The notes under the pieces: generated by a model
Told to the model about the DNA's origin: nothing
Seen by the model: only the letters and a program-made list of their open reading frames with translations
The model's database searches: none
Part shown: piece after piece, positions 44,961-54,714 of the stretch
Layout of the letters: each line of letters starts with the position of its first letter
Position numbering within the stretch: the stretch's first letter is position 1
From: Halomonas sp. 328
Lineage (GTDB): Bacteria; Pseudomonadota; Gammaproteobacteria; Pseudomonadales; Halomonadaceae
Direction of reading: 5' to 3'
DNA: 64,000 nucleotides
Assembly: GCF_015645095.1 (NCBI RefSeq)
Contig: NZ_JADOTW010000015.1
Location: forward strand, 1 to 64,000
Translations under genes and position numbers: made by a program

Positions 44961-45950
44961 TCAGGCGGCCTGGCGGGCGCGCTGCTTGGCGGCATAGGCC
45001 TTGGCGGCCTCGCGAACCCAGGCACCGTCATCGATGGCCTGCTTGCGGGTCTCGATGCGCTCGCGGTTGCAGGGGCCGTTGCCCTTGAGCACGTCGAAGA
45101 ATTCGGTCCAGTCGATCTCGCCGAAGTCGTAGTGACCGCGCGCCTCGTTCCACTTCAGGTCCGGGTCCGGGGCGGTGCAGCCCAGGAACTCCAGCTGGGG
45201 AATGGTCTGGTCGATGAAGCGCTGACGCAGCTCGTCGTTGCTGTGACGCTTGATCTTCCAGGCCATGGACTGGGCGCTGTTGGGGGAGTCGGCGTCGCTG
45301 GGGCCGAACATCATCAGCACCGGCCACCAGAAGCGGTTGATGGAGTCCTGCACCATCGCCTTCTGCTCGTCGGTGCCGCCCTGCATCAGGTCCAGCAGGA
45401 TCTGGTAGCCCTGGCGCTGGTGGAAGCTCTCCTCCTTGCAGACGCGGATCATGGCGCGGGAGTAGGGGCCATAGGAGGTGCGCTGCAGGGGCACCTGGTT
45501 GACGATGGCGGCGCCATCCACCAGCCAGCCGATGGTGCCGATATCGGCCCAGCTCAGGGTCGGGTAGTTGAAGATGCTGGAGTACTTCACCTTGCCGTCG
45601 TGGAGCTTCTCGATCTCCTCGTCCCGGTCGGCGCCCAGGGTTTCCATGGCGCTGTAGAGGTAGAGGCCGTGGCCCGCCTCGTCCTGGATCTTGGCCATCA
45701 GCTGCAGCTTGCGCTTGAGGGTCGGGGCCCGGGTCAGCCAGTTGCCTTCCGGCAGCATGCCGACCACTTCCGAGTGGGCGTGCTGGGAAATCTGGCGGAT
45801 CAGCGTCTTGCGGTAGCCGTCCGGCATCCAGTTCTTGGGCTCGATCTTGATCTCGGCGTCGATGCGCTCCTGGAAGGCGCGCTCCTCGGCGCTCATCTCT
45901 TCCAGATCCTTGAGGCGCTTGGCGCCGGTATCGACCAGCTGTGCGTACAT
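44961..45950 (-). CDS. paaA: Phenylacetyl-CoA 1,2-epoxidase catalytic subunit PaaA
   Basis: A 329-residue ferritin-like di-iron oxygenase subunit. Iron-ligand motifs are visible in KIQDEAGHG (about 88-95) and [36 protein letters not shown] near the start is typical. It epoxidises the ring of phenylacetyl-CoA at C1-C2. First gene of paaABCDE; a candidate operator and an AT-rich promoter region lie directly upstream. Confidence 0.98.
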   Translation of the reverse strand: MYAQLVDTGAKRLKDLEEMSAEERAFQERIDAEIKIEPKNWMPDGYRKTLIRQISQHAHSEVVGMLPEGNWLTRAPTLKRKLQLMAKIQDEAGHGLYLYSAMETLGADRDEEIEKLHDGKVKYSSIFNYPTLSWADIGTIGWLVDGAAIVNQVPLQRTSYGPYSRAMIRVCKEESFHQRQGYQILLDLMQGGTDEQKAMVQDSINRFWWPVLMMFGPSDADSPNSAQSMAWKIKRHSNDELRQRFIDQTIPQLEFLGCTAPDPDLKWNEARGHYDFGEIDWTEFFDVLKGNGPCNRERIETRKQAIDDGAWVREAAKAYAAKQRARQAA

Positions 45951-46009
45951 GGGTGACCTCCAGTGACGGGTCGGGGAATCGGACCTTGTTGATCTAACCT
46001 AGAGTTTAG

Positions 46010-46048
46010 TGACACGAAAAAATAAATCAATAAATAAAAAGCGTGTCG
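46010..46048. promoter_or_regulatory. Candidate operator/promoter of paaABCDE
   Basis: TGACACG (46010-46016) and CGTGTCG (46042-46048) form an inverted pair about 32 bases apart, centre to centre, around the A/T-rich AAAAAATAAATCAATAAATA. TGACACG differs by one base from the TGATACG found at the paaF/paaN and paaX promoters, so this may be a diverged PaaX site. The remainder of the 379-base gap up to 46329 holds the paaK-operon terminator and element copy B. Confidence 0.45.
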
Positions 46049-46105
46049 CTTTTAGACCTTTGGCTAGGATGGCTCAGATGAGTTAGCGAGATGCCGGGAG
46101 AAGCA

Positions 46106-46139
46106 TAAAAAAGCGCCGCCCGGCGAGGCCGGACGGCGC
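46106..46139 (-). terminator. Terminator of the paaFGHIJK operon
   Basis: On the minus strand the hairpin GCGCCG-CCGGC / GCCGG-CGGCGC (46112-46139, one mismatch) is followed by a run of six T residues (AAAAAA at about 46108-46112 on the plus strand). It lies downstream of paaK and upstream of paaA. Confidence 0.85.
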
Positions 46140-46187
46140 CAAATACGATAGGGGGGAGCTAGGACGACGACAGCTTGCCTTGCGGTA

Positions 46188-46297
46188 CGGGGCTACCCTG
46201 GGGGCAGGCTATCGCGGGGCGCTGTGAACCCCTCCCTGGGCGCTACTTTTGCCATCCCTGGCATCGGACCCCCGCACCATCCTGCCCCCAGCGCCCC
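46188..46297 (-). repeat. Dispersed palindromic element, full copy B
   Basis: A 110-base element on the minus strand, collinear with copy A (36859-36970). Both begin GGGGCGCTGGGGGCAGG, share GCGCCCAGGGAGGGG and end CCTGCCCCC-GGGTAGCCCC. On the plus strand the ends are CGGGGCTACCCTGGGGGCAG at 46188 and CCTGCCCCCAGCGCCCC at 46281-46297. It sits between paaK and paaA. Confidence 0.8.
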
Positions 46298-46329
46298 TCG
46301 GCTATTCCCAGCGCGATCACTCGGTCAGG

Positions 46330-47643
46330 CTAGCGCAGATCCTTGACGCGCTTGGCCTTGCCGACGGAGCGCATCACTTCCTCGACGCCACACACCTCGA
46401 TCTTGGTGCTGATGCCCACATAGGTCTTGATGCCGTGCTGCAGCGCCTTGGCGAGCTGCTCGCAGGCGGCGCTGTCCTTGGCTACCTCGTTGCTGCAGGC
46501 CTCGACGCGCACCCGCACCATGTCCATGTTGCCCTGGCGACTCACCTCGATCTCGTAGTGGGGCGAGAGGCGCTCCACCTTGAGGATCTGCTCCTCGATC
46601 TGGGTGGGGAAGACATTGACCCCGCGGATGATCAGCATGTCATCGCTGCGCCCGGTGATCTTGTCGATACGACGCATCGGACGGGAGGTGCCCGGAAGAA
46701 GGCGTGTCAGATCCCGGGTGCGGTAGCGGATGATCGGCAGGGCTTCCTTGGTCAGGGAGGTGAAGACCAGCTCGCCGTACTCGCCGTCCGGCAGTACCTC
46801 GCCGGTGACCGGGTCGATGATCTCCGGGTAGAAGTGATCTTCCCAGATGGTCGGGCCGTCCTTGGTCTCCAGGCACTCCATGCCGACCCCCGGCCCCATC
46901 ACCTCGGAGAGGCCATAGATGTCCAGGGCGTCGATGCCCAGGCGCTGCTCCAGGGCGGTGCGCATGTCGTTGGTCCAGGGCTCGGCGCCGAAGATCCCGA
47001 CGCGCAGGGCCAACTGGCGGGGGTCGAGGCCCTGGCGCTCCATCTCGTCGGCGATATTGAGCATGTAGGAGGGGGTGACCATGATGATGTCCGGATCGAA
47101 ATCGCGGATCAGCTGCACCTGTTTCTCGGTCTGGCCGCCGGACATGGGGATCACGGTGCAGCCCAGGCGCTCGGCGCCGTAGTGGGCGCCGAGGCCGCCG
47201 GTGAAGAGGCCATAGCCGTAGGCCACGTGCACCTTGTCCTCGGGACGGCCGCCGGCGGCGCGAATCGAGCGGGCCACCACGTCGGCCCAGGTGTTGATGT
47301 CATTCTGGGTGTAGCCCACCACGGTGGGCTGGCCGGTGGTGCCGCTGGAGGCGTGCACCCGCACCACGTCGCGCATCGGCGTGGCGAACATGCCGAAGGG
47401 GTAGTTGTCGCGCAGATCCGCCTTGGTGGTGAAGGGCAGCTTGCCGAGATCCGCCAGGGAACGAATGTCCTCCGGGTGGATGCCGGCCTTGTCGAAGGCC
47501 TGGCGATAGAAGGGCACGTTGTCGTAGGCGTGCTTCAGGCTCCACTGCAGGCGTTTGAGCTGAGTGGCGCGCAGCTCGTCGATGCTGGCGGTTTCCATCG
47601 GGTCGAGGTTGGCGATGGGGCGAACCTTGGTCTGAATCGTCAT
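46330..47643 (-). CDS. paaK: Phenylacetate-CoA ligase
   Basis: A 437-residue adenylate-forming enzyme, the same length as E. coli PaaK. The phosphate-binding motif is SSGTTGQPTVVGYT, followed by YGLFTGGLGAHYG and the C-terminal ELVFTSLTKEALPIIRYRTRDLTRLLPG. It activates phenylacetate to phenylacetyl-CoA with ATP and CoA, the entry step of the pathway. ATG at 47643 gives the family-typical N-terminus. It is the last gene of paaFGHIJK, 35 bases after paaJ. Confidence 0.97.
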   Translation of the reverse strand: MTIQTKVRPIANLDPMETASIDELRATQLKRLQWSLKHAYDNVPFYRQAFDKAGIHPEDIRSLADLGKLPFTTKADLRDNYPFGMFATPMRDVVRVHASSGTTGQPTVVGYTQNDINTWADVVARSIRAAGGRPEDKVHVAYGYGLFTGGLGAHYGAERLGCTVIPMSGGQTEKQVQLIRDFDPDIIMVTPSYMLNIADEMERQGLDPRQLALRVGIFGAEPWTNDMRTALEQRLGIDALDIYGLSEVMGPGVGMECLETKDGPTIWEDHFYPEIIDPVTGEVLPDGEYGELVFTSLTKEALPIIRYRTRDLTRLLPGTSRPMRRIDKITGRSDDMLIIRGVNVFPTQIEEQILKVERLSPHYEIEVSRQGNMDMVRVRVEACSNEVAKDSAACEQLAKALQHGIKTYVGISTKIEVCGVEEVMRSVGKAKRVKDLR

Positions 47644-47678
47644 GGGGTGTCTCCAGGCGGCAGGGATATCGTTATGGG

Positions 47679-48880
<1,202 letters not shown>

Positions 48881-48884
<4 letters not shown>

Positions 48885-49348
48885 GCTGGGTCCTCTGCGG
48901 CGGTGGTTTCCTCGAGGCGGCGTACGCTGCCGCGGATCTTGTAGGAGCGGCCCCGAAACAGGGCGATGGCGTCACCGTGCTGGTTGCGGATGGTGATGTC
49001 GTAGACGCCGGTGCGGCCGCGGCGGCTCTGCTCCTCGGCGGTGGCGGTCAGCACATCGCCCTCCCAGGCCGGGCCCAGGTAGTCGATGCTGCAGCCCGAG
49101 GCCACGGTGGCCTCGTCGTAAGTATTGCAGGCGAAGGCGAAGGCGGAGTCGGCCAGGGTGAAGATATAACCGCCGTGGCAGTTGCCGTGGCCCTGCACCA
49201 TGGTGTCGCGCACCGTCATGCGCATCACCGCCTGGCCCGGGGCTACCGAGACGATCTCCATGCCCAGCGCCTGGCTGGCGCCGTCACGGGCGAACATCGA
49301 CTCGGCGCAGGCCTCGGCGAGCTGTTGCGGGGTCAGGGATTCACTCAT
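48881..49348 (-). CDS. paaI: Hydroxyphenylacetyl-CoA thioesterase PaaI
   Basis: A 155-residue hotdog thioesterase with [21 protein letters not shown] and the active-site region [11 protein letters not shown]. It rescues CoA from dead-end hydroxyphenylacetyl-CoA adducts. It overlaps paaH by eight bases and paaJ by four, so it is embedded in the operon. It differs from the two hotdog genes near 21 kb, which lie outside any paa context. Confidence 0.96.
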
Positions 49349-50876
49349 GGAAACGCTCCTCGGCGATGGCCTTGCGGCGCAGCAGGAAGGCGGCGCGGTA
49401 ACGATCCTGGCCGTAGCTCTGCTGCAGGTGGGTCAGGGTGCGGTGCACATAGCCAAGGCCCAGGGCTTCCGCCCAGGCCAGGGGGCCGCGGGGGTAGTTG
49501 ACCCCGGCCTGCATGGCCAGGTCGCCATCGGCGGCGCTGCAGACGCCCTGATGCACCGCATCGGCGGCCTCGTTGGCGAGCATCGCCACGGTGCGCAGTA
49601 CCACCAGGCCCGGGGTGTCGTCGACCCAGGCCACGGACAGGCCGAGACGCTGGAAGAAGGCGGCGGCGACGGCCCGCTGGGCCTCATCGGTGGCGGCGCT
49701 GGCGGCCAGGGCGATGGCGCTGGCCTCGGCATAGTCGAGGCAGAGGTCGAAGAGCACCAGGCTTTCCAGGCGCTCGTCGGCGGCCCGCTCGCTGGCGCAG
49801 CGGCCGTCGCTCAGCGCCAGGGTCAGCTCGCCCAGGCGCAGGGTCGGCAGGGCCTCGGCGTCCTGGGCCGGATGCTGCACCAGCTCGAGGCCGGCGGCCT
49901 CGGCGCGTTCGACCAGCGGGGCCAGGAAGCCCGCCTCGCCTTCCACCACCAGCGGCGGCAGGTCGGCGTGGGCCGGGGCGGCGAAGCGCGGCGCCGGCTT
50001 GTCGGCGCCTTTCCGATAGTCGTAAAAGCCCTGGCCGCTCTTGCGGCCCAGGCGGCCGGCCTCCACCAGGGCCAGCTGCACCAGGGAGGGCTCGAAGCGA
50101 GTGTCGCCATAGTAGGCGTCGAACACCGAGCGGGTGACGGCGTAGTTGACGTCATGGCCGATCAGGTCCATCAGCTCGAAGGGGCCCATGCGGAAGCCGC
50201 CGGCCTGGCGCAGCAGGGCGTCCAGGGTGGCGGCATCGGCGGCGCCTTCCTGCAGCAGGCGCAGGCCTTCCGCATAGAAGGGGCGGGCCACCCGGTTGAC
50301 GATAAAGCCCGGGGTGGAGCTGGCGTGCACCGGGGTCTTGCCCCAGGCGCTCGCGGTGGCGTAGAGGGTCTCGGCGATGGCCGGCTCGGTGGCCAGGCCG
50401 GAGATGATCTCCACCAGCTTCATCACCGGTGCCGGATTGAAGAAATGCAGGCCGGCCAGGCGCTCGGGGCGAGCCAGTTGGGCGCCAATGGAGGTGATGG
50501 AGAGCGAAGAGGTGTTGCTGGCGAGGATCGCCGTCTCGCCGCAGATCGCCTCGAGGCGGGCGAACAGCTCCCGCTTGACCTCCAGGTTCTCGACGATGGC
50601 CTCCACCACCAGGCCGCAGCCGGCGAAGTCGTCCAGGCTGGCCGCCGGGCTGAGGCGGTCGATCACCGCCTCCACCGCTTCCTGGGTCAGCTTGCCCTTG
50701 GCCACGCGTTTCTCGAGCTGGGTACGAATGCCGGCGATGCCGGCCTCGGCGGCGCCATCGCGGGTGTCATGGAGGCGTACCGGGTGACCGGCCTGGGCCG
50801 CCACCTGGGCGATACCGGCGCCCATGGCGCCCGCGCCGACCACGCCTACCACAGTATGGGTGTCGAGTGCGGACAT
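49341..50876 (-). CDS. paaH: 3-hydroxyadipyl-CoA dehydrogenase PaaH
   Basis: A 511-residue 3-hydroxyacyl-CoA dehydrogenase. The Rossmann motif is VGVVGAGAMGAGIAQVAAQAG, HFFNPAPVMKLVEII holds the catalytic histidine, and TPGFIVNRVARPFYAEGL closes the NAD domain. Two C-terminal HCDH domains follow, as in PaaH-type long enzymes. It oxidises 3-hydroxyadipyl-CoA to 3-oxoadipyl-CoA. It starts one base after the paaG stop. Confidence 0.96.
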   Translation of the reverse strand: MSALDTHTVVGVVGAGAMGAGIAQVAAQAGHPVRLHDTRDGAAEAGIAGIRTQLEKRVAKGKLTQEAVEAVIDRLSPAASLDDFAGCGLVVEAIVENLEVKRELFARLEAICGETAILASNTSSLSITSIGAQLARPERLAGLHFFNPAPVMKLVEIISGLATEPAIAETLYATASAWGKTPVHASSTPGFIVNRVARPFYAEGLRLLQEGAADAATLDALLRQAGGFRMGPFELMDLIGHDVNYAVTRSVFDAYYGDTRFEPSLVQLALVEAGRLGRKSGQGFYDYRKGADKPAPRFAAPAHADLPPLVVEGEAGFLAPLVERAEAAGLELVQHPAQDAEALPTLRLGELTLALSDGRCASERAADERLESLVLFDLCLDYAEASAIALAASAATDEAQRAVAAAFFQRLGLSVAWVDDTPGLVVLRTVAMLANEAADAVHQGVCSAADGDLAMQAGVNYPRGPLAWAEALGLGYVHRTLTHLQQSYGQDRYRAAFLLRRKAIAEERFHE

Positions 50877-50877
50877 C

Positions 50878-51669
50878 TTATTCCCCTTTGAACTCTGGCT
50901 TGCGCTTTTCCATAAAGGCGCTGACGCCTTCCCGGTAGTCGCTGGTGCGGCCGGCCAGGCGCTGCAGGTCCCGCTCCAGGTCGAGCTGCTCGTCGAAGCC
51001 GTTGTCGTCGCTGGCGTGCAGGGCGCGCTTGATATAGGCCAGGCCCTGGGTGGGCTGGGTGGCCAGATGGCGGGCCAGGCTCAGGGCCTCGTCGGCCAGG
51101 GCCTCGTCGTCCACGCAGCGCCAGATCAGGCCCCACTGCTCGGCCTGTTCGGCGCCGAGCTTGTCGCCCAGCATGGCCAGCCCCTTGGCGCGGGCCATGC
51201 CCACCAGGCGCGGCAGGCTCCAGGTGCCGCCGGAGTCGGGAATCAGGCCGATCTTGCAGAAGGCCTGGATAAAGCTGGCGGAGCGCGCCGCCAGCACGAT
51301 GTCGCAGGCCAGGGCGATATTGGCGCCGGCGCCGGCGGCCACGCCATTCACCGCACAGACGGTGGGGAAGGGCAGGTCACGCAGGGTGCGCAGCATGGGG
51401 TTGTAGCGCTTCTCCAGGGACTCGCCCAGGTCCGGCGCCTCGGCGCCGGGGGCCACGTTGCGGTCGGAGAGGTCCTGGCCGGCACAGAAGCCGCGACCGT
51501 TACCGGTCAGCAGCAGCACGCGCACGCTCTTGTCCTGGCGCACCGCCTTGAGCGCCTCGCGCATGGCGGCGTGCATCTCGCCATTGAAGCTGTTGAGGCT
51601 GTCGGGACGGTTGAGGGTGATGCGGGCGATACCCGCGTCCACGGAATAGAGCAGGGGCTGATCGGTCAT
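50878..51669 (-). CDS. paaG: 1,2-epoxyphenylacetyl-CoA isomerase PaaG
   Basis: A 263-residue crotonase-fold enzyme. LLTGNGRGFCAGQDLSDR is the PaaG-type oxyanion region and VNGVAAGAGANIALACDIVLAA the second. It isomerises the ring epoxide to oxepin-CoA, and also acts on a later unsaturated intermediate. It lies 31 bases after paaF. The FCAGQDL motif separates it from the paaF-type crotonases, which read FAAGADI. Confidence 0.95.
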   Translation of the reverse strand: MTDQPLLYSVDAGIARITLNRPDSLNSFNGEMHAAMREALKAVRQDKSVRVLLLTGNGRGFCAGQDLSDRNVAPGAEAPDLGESLEKRYNPMLRTLRDLPFPTVCAVNGVAAGAGANIALACDIVLAARSASFIQAFCKIGLIPDSGGTWSLPRLVGMARAKGLAMLGDKLGAEQAEQWGLIWRCVDDEALADEALSLARHLATQPTQGLAYIKRALHASDDNGFDEQLDLERDLQRLAGRTSDYREGVSAFMEKRKPEFKGE

Positions 51670-51700
51670 GGCGCTGTCCTTCTGTCGTCAAAGCGGGGCG

Positions 51701-52474
51701 TTAGCGTCCGGTAAACTGGGCGCGACGTTTTTCCTGGAAGGCCTTGATGCCCTCCTCGCGATCGGCGGTGCCGGCCAGCACGGTAAAGGCGTGACGCTCG
51801 AAGCGCAGGCCGGTGGCCAGGTCGGTGTCCAGGGCCTTGTGCAGGGCCTCCTTGGCCAGGCGTACCGCCAGGGGGGCCTTCTCGGCGATGCGCTCGGCGA
51901 TGGCGGTGGCGCGCTCGACGGTCAGCTCCGGCGGGGTGATCTCGCTGATCAGTCCCGCTTCCAGGGCACGGCGGGCGGAGATCGGCTCGCCGGTCAGCAC
52001 CATCTGGGTGGCCAGGGCCTGGCCCACCGCCCGCACCAGGCGCTGGGTACCGCCAGCGCCGGGCATGATGCCCAGATTGATCTCCGGCTGGCCGAACTTG
52101 GCGTCCTCGCCGGCGATACGGATGTCCGCATGCATGGCCAGCTCGCAGCCGCCGCCCAGGGTGAAGCCGTTGATGGCGGCGACGATGGGCTTGGAGAAGC
52201 GGGCGATGGCGGCCCAGTGGCGCTGACGGGGATCGTCGAGCATGCCCACCAGGTCGCGCTCGGCCATCTCGTTGATATCGGCGCCGGCGGCGAAGGCGCG
52301 GCGGCTGCCGGTGAGCACCACGGCGCGGATGGCATCATCCCGGTCGGCGCTGGCCAGCACCTCGGCCAGTTCGCCCAGCAGGGCCGTATTCAGGGCGTTG
52401 AGGGCCTCGGGGCGGTGCAGGGTGATACGCAGCACACCCCGCTGGGGGCCTTCGAGTTGCAGCAGATTCGGCAT
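51701..52474 (-). CDS. paaF: 2,3-dehydroadipyl-CoA hydratase PaaF
   Basis: A 257-residue enoyl-CoA hydratase. VVLTGSRRAFAAGADINEMAERD and INGFTLGGGCELAMHADIRIAGEDAKFGQPEINLG are the two oxyanion segments with the catalytic glutamates. It hydrates 2,3-dehydroadipyl-CoA. First gene of the leftward paaFGHIJK operon; its promoter region is shared with the divergent paaN. A second, similar crotonase lies at 55347-56132. Confidence 0.94.
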   Translation of the reverse strand: MPNLLQLEGPQRGVLRITLHRPEALNALNTALLGELAEVLASADRDDAIRAVVLTGSRRAFAAGADINEMAERDLVGMLDDPRQRHWAAIARFSKPIVAAINGFTLGGGCELAMHADIRIAGEDAKFGQPEINLGIMPGAGGTQRLVRAVGQALATQMVLTGEPISARRALEAGLISEITPPELTVERATAIAERIAEKAPLAVRLAKEALHKALDTDLATGLRFERHAFTVLAGTADREEGIKAFQEKRRAQFTGR

Positions 52475-52549
52475 GGTTCCTCGATTCGGCTCGGATGCCG
52501 TGAAAGCGATACATAAAGAGCGATGATGACGTCGAGTATAGGAATTTTT

Positions 52550-52557
52550 TGATACGC
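52550..52557. promoter_or_regulatory. Candidate PaaX operator on the paaF side
   Basis: TTTTTTGATACGCATCAATG (core TGATACGC at 52550-52557) lies 76 bases from the paaF start. It shares TTTTGATACGC with the inverted site near paaN. The E. coli PaaX site core, as I recall it, is TGATTCGCG-like. The 386-base gap 52475-52860 carries this site, the next one and AT-rich promoter sequence, with no gene seen. Confidence 0.5.
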
Positions 52558-52817
52558 ATCAATGATGCATTTTCTCTATCCTTGTATCGTGTTTCTCGAG
52601 GGTTGTAATAAAAACCTCGTAAAAACAGCCTCTTAATATCGCCCTTGTCGCTGGGTTTCCGGCCCTTATACCATGGTCGAAGGGGAGGGGGCTGACGAGT
52701 GATCTGGTGGTAAAACCCCGGAAAAACAGTCATGTGGCGATCGGGGTCGGGGAGTCGCACGGGGCGTCATTGGCCCGTGGCGATTGATGTTTCGTTACGC
52801 TATGGATAGTCTTTGGA

Positions 52818-52831
52818 GATATCGCGTATCA
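52818..52831. promoter_or_regulatory. Candidate PaaX operator on the paaN side
   Basis: GATATCGCGTATCA (52818-52831) reads TGATACGCGATATC on the minus strand, one base from a TGATTCGCGAT-type PaaX core. It lies 30 bases before the paaN start and could block that promoter. Confidence 0.55.
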
Positions 52832-52860
52832 AAATATCCTCCCTGAGTCAGGAGTCCCCC

Positions 52861-54540
52861 ATGACCCAGCAAGCCCAGCAGTTCTTCGAGCGCCACCGTG
52901 ACACCCTCGAGGGCGCCGTCCAGGCCATCCACTCCCGCGAGTTCTGGACCCCCTATTCCGAGAGCCTCAAGAAGTACGACGAGGAAGCCGTCAAGAACGC
53001 GCCGGCCGCCTTCGAGGCGCTGTGCAAGCAGCACTTCACCCTGGCCAGCCCCGGCGCCACCAAGCGCGTCGGTGCCGAGGTCTCCCCCTACGGCTTCGAG
53101 CTGGGCATCACCTATGACCAGCCCGACACCGCGGCGCTGATCGATGCCATGCAGGCGGCCATGCCCGCCTGGCGCGACGCCGGTGCCCAGGCGCGGGTCG
53201 GCGTCTGCCTGGAGATCCTGGCGCGCCTCAATGCCCAGAGCCCGCTGATCGGCCAGGCAGTGATGCACACCAGTGGCCAGGCGCCGATGATGGCCTTCCA
53301 GGCCGGCGCCCCCCACGCCCAGGATCGCGGCCTGGAAGCCGTCACCTATGCCTGGCAGGCCATGGCTCAGGTGCCGGAGACCGCCCAGTGGGTCAAGCCC
53401 CAGGGCAAGCACGGCCCGCTGGTGATGAACAAGCGCTTCCATATCGTGCCCCGCGGCATCTCCCTGGTGGTGGCCTGCTCCACCTTCCCCACCTGGAACA
53501 CCTACCCGGGCCTGTTCGCCAGCCTGGCCACCGGCAACCCGGTGGTGATCAAGCCCCACCCGGGCGCCATCCTGCCGGTGGCGATGACCGTCAAGATCGC
53601 CCAGGACGTGCTCAGCGAGGCGGGCTTCGACCCGGCCCTGGTGGCCCTGGCCCCGGACAGCCTCGAGGCACCGGTGACCAAGGAGCTGGCCCTGAACCCG
53701 TCGGTCAAGCTGATCGACTTCACCGGTTCCAACGCCTTCGGCGAGTGGCTCGAGCAGAACGCCACCCAGGCCCAGGTGTTCACCGAGAAGGCCGGCATCA
53801 ACAGCGTGATCATCGATAGCGTCGCCGACCTCAAGGCGGTGACCCGCAACCTGGCCTTCACCCTGAGCCTCTACTCCGGCCAGATGTGCACCACCACCCA
53901 GGCGATCTACGTGCCCAAGGGCGGCATCGAGACCGCCGACGGCCACATGAGCTTCGATCAGGTGGCCGGGGCCCTGGCCAAGGCCGTGGAGAAGTTCCTC
54001 GGCGATAACGACCGCGCCTGCGCCGTGCTGGGCGCCATCCAGGCGCCGGCCACCGCCGAGCGTATCGAGGCCTGCCGCGAGCTGGGCGAGGTGCTGCTGG
54101 ACAGCGAGGCCCGCGAGCATCCGCAGTTCCCCAAGGCGCGCATCCGCACCCCGCTGCTGCTCAAGGTGGACGCCAGCCAGCGCGACGCCTTCAGCGAGGA
54201 GCGCTTCGGCCCGATCAGCTTCGTGATCGCCACCGACAGCACCGCCCACAGCATCGAGCTGGCCCGGGAAGTGATCACCGAGAAGGGCGCCATCACCCTC
54301 GGCGCCTACACCACCGATGAGACCGTGGCGGAGCAGTTCGAGCAGCTGGCCATGGACGTGGCCGCGCCCCTGTCGCTGAACCTGGACGGTGGCGTCTTCG
54401 TCAACCAGTCCGCGGCCTTCAGCGACTTCCACGCCACCGGCGGCAACCCGGCGGCCAACGCCTCCCTGTGCGACCAGGCCTTCGTGACCCGGCGTTTCGT
54501 GGTGGTGCAGAGCCGTCGCCACGCCCCGGCCGAGGCCTGA
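52861..54540 (+). CDS. paaN: Phenylacetate degradation aldehyde dehydrogenase PaaN
   Basis: A 559-residue aldehyde-dehydrogenase-fold enzyme with catalytic Cys343 in SGQMCTTTQ, FTGSNAFGEWLEQNA and VVIKPHPGAILPVAM. The E. coli PaaZ counterpart is 681 residues because a MaoC hydratase domain is fused at its C-terminus. Here the protein ends after the dehydrogenase, so it is the PaaN type, oxidising the ring-opened semialdehyde only. ATG at 52861 follows a clear AGGAG. It opens the rightward operon. Confidence 0.93.
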   Translation: MTQQAQQFFERHRDTLEGAVQAIHSREFWTPYSESLKKYDEEAVKNAPAAFEALCKQHFTLASPGATKRVGAEVSPYGFELGITYDQPDTAALIDAMQAAMPAWRDAGAQARVGVCLEILARLNAQSPLIGQAVMHTSGQAPMMAFQAGAPHAQDRGLEAVTYAWQAMAQVPETAQWVKPQGKHGPLVMNKRFHIVPRGISLVVACSTFPTWNTYPGLFASLATGNPVVIKPHPGAILPVAMTVKIAQDVLSEAGFDPALVALAPDSLEAPVTKELALNPSVKLIDFTGSNAFGEWLEQNATQAQVFTEKAGINSVIIDSVADLKAVTRNLAFTLSLYSGQMCTTTQAIYVPKGGIETADGHMSFDQVAGALAKAVEKFLGDNDRACAVLGAIQAPATAERIEACRELGEVLLDSEAREHPQFPKARIRTPLLLKVDASQRDAFSEERFGPISFVIATDSTAHSIELAREVITEKGAITLGAYTTDETVAEQFEQLAMDVAAPLSLNLDGGVFVNQSAAFSDFHATGGNPAANASLCDQAFVTRRFVVVQSRRHAPAEA

Positions 54541-54557
54541 GGGTAACCGATGCCTGC

Positions 54558-54583
54558 GTTAGCCCGTCCCGAGACGGGCTAAC
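54558..54583. terminator. Hairpin after paaN
   Basis: GTTAGCCCGTC (54558-54568), loop CCGA, GACGGGCTAAC (54573-54583): a perfect 11-bp stem 17 bases past the paaN stop, without a T-tract. It may attenuate rather than end the operon. Confidence 0.6.
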
Positions 54584-54602
54584 GTGACCTGTTAGCCTCA
54601 GG

Positions 54603-54686
54603 GCTATCGCAGTTGGACTGGCTTGAGGGGCCTTGCCCCCAGGAAAGCCCCGAGCCTCAAAGCGGAAGGTTGCAAACTGCGATAGC
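54603..54686. repeat. Nested palindrome between paaN and paaY
   Basis: GCTATCGCAGTT (54603-54614) and AACTGCGATAGC (54675-54686) are perfect inverted repeats enclosing 60 bases. Inside, TTGAGG (54623) pairs with CCTCAA (54655) and GGGGC (54627) with GCCCC (54635). The interior GGGGCCTTGCCCCCAGGAAA followed by GCCCCG resembles the right end of the dispersed element, so it may be a relic (copy D). Confidence 0.65.
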
Positions 54687-54714
54687 CCCGCTTTTAGCCT
54701 AAGGAGTTCCCACC

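Noticed and set aside
52861-54540. Calling this gene paaZ (bifunctional).
   Set aside because: The MaoC hydratase domain is missing and the length is 559 rather than about 680 residues, so paaN fits better.
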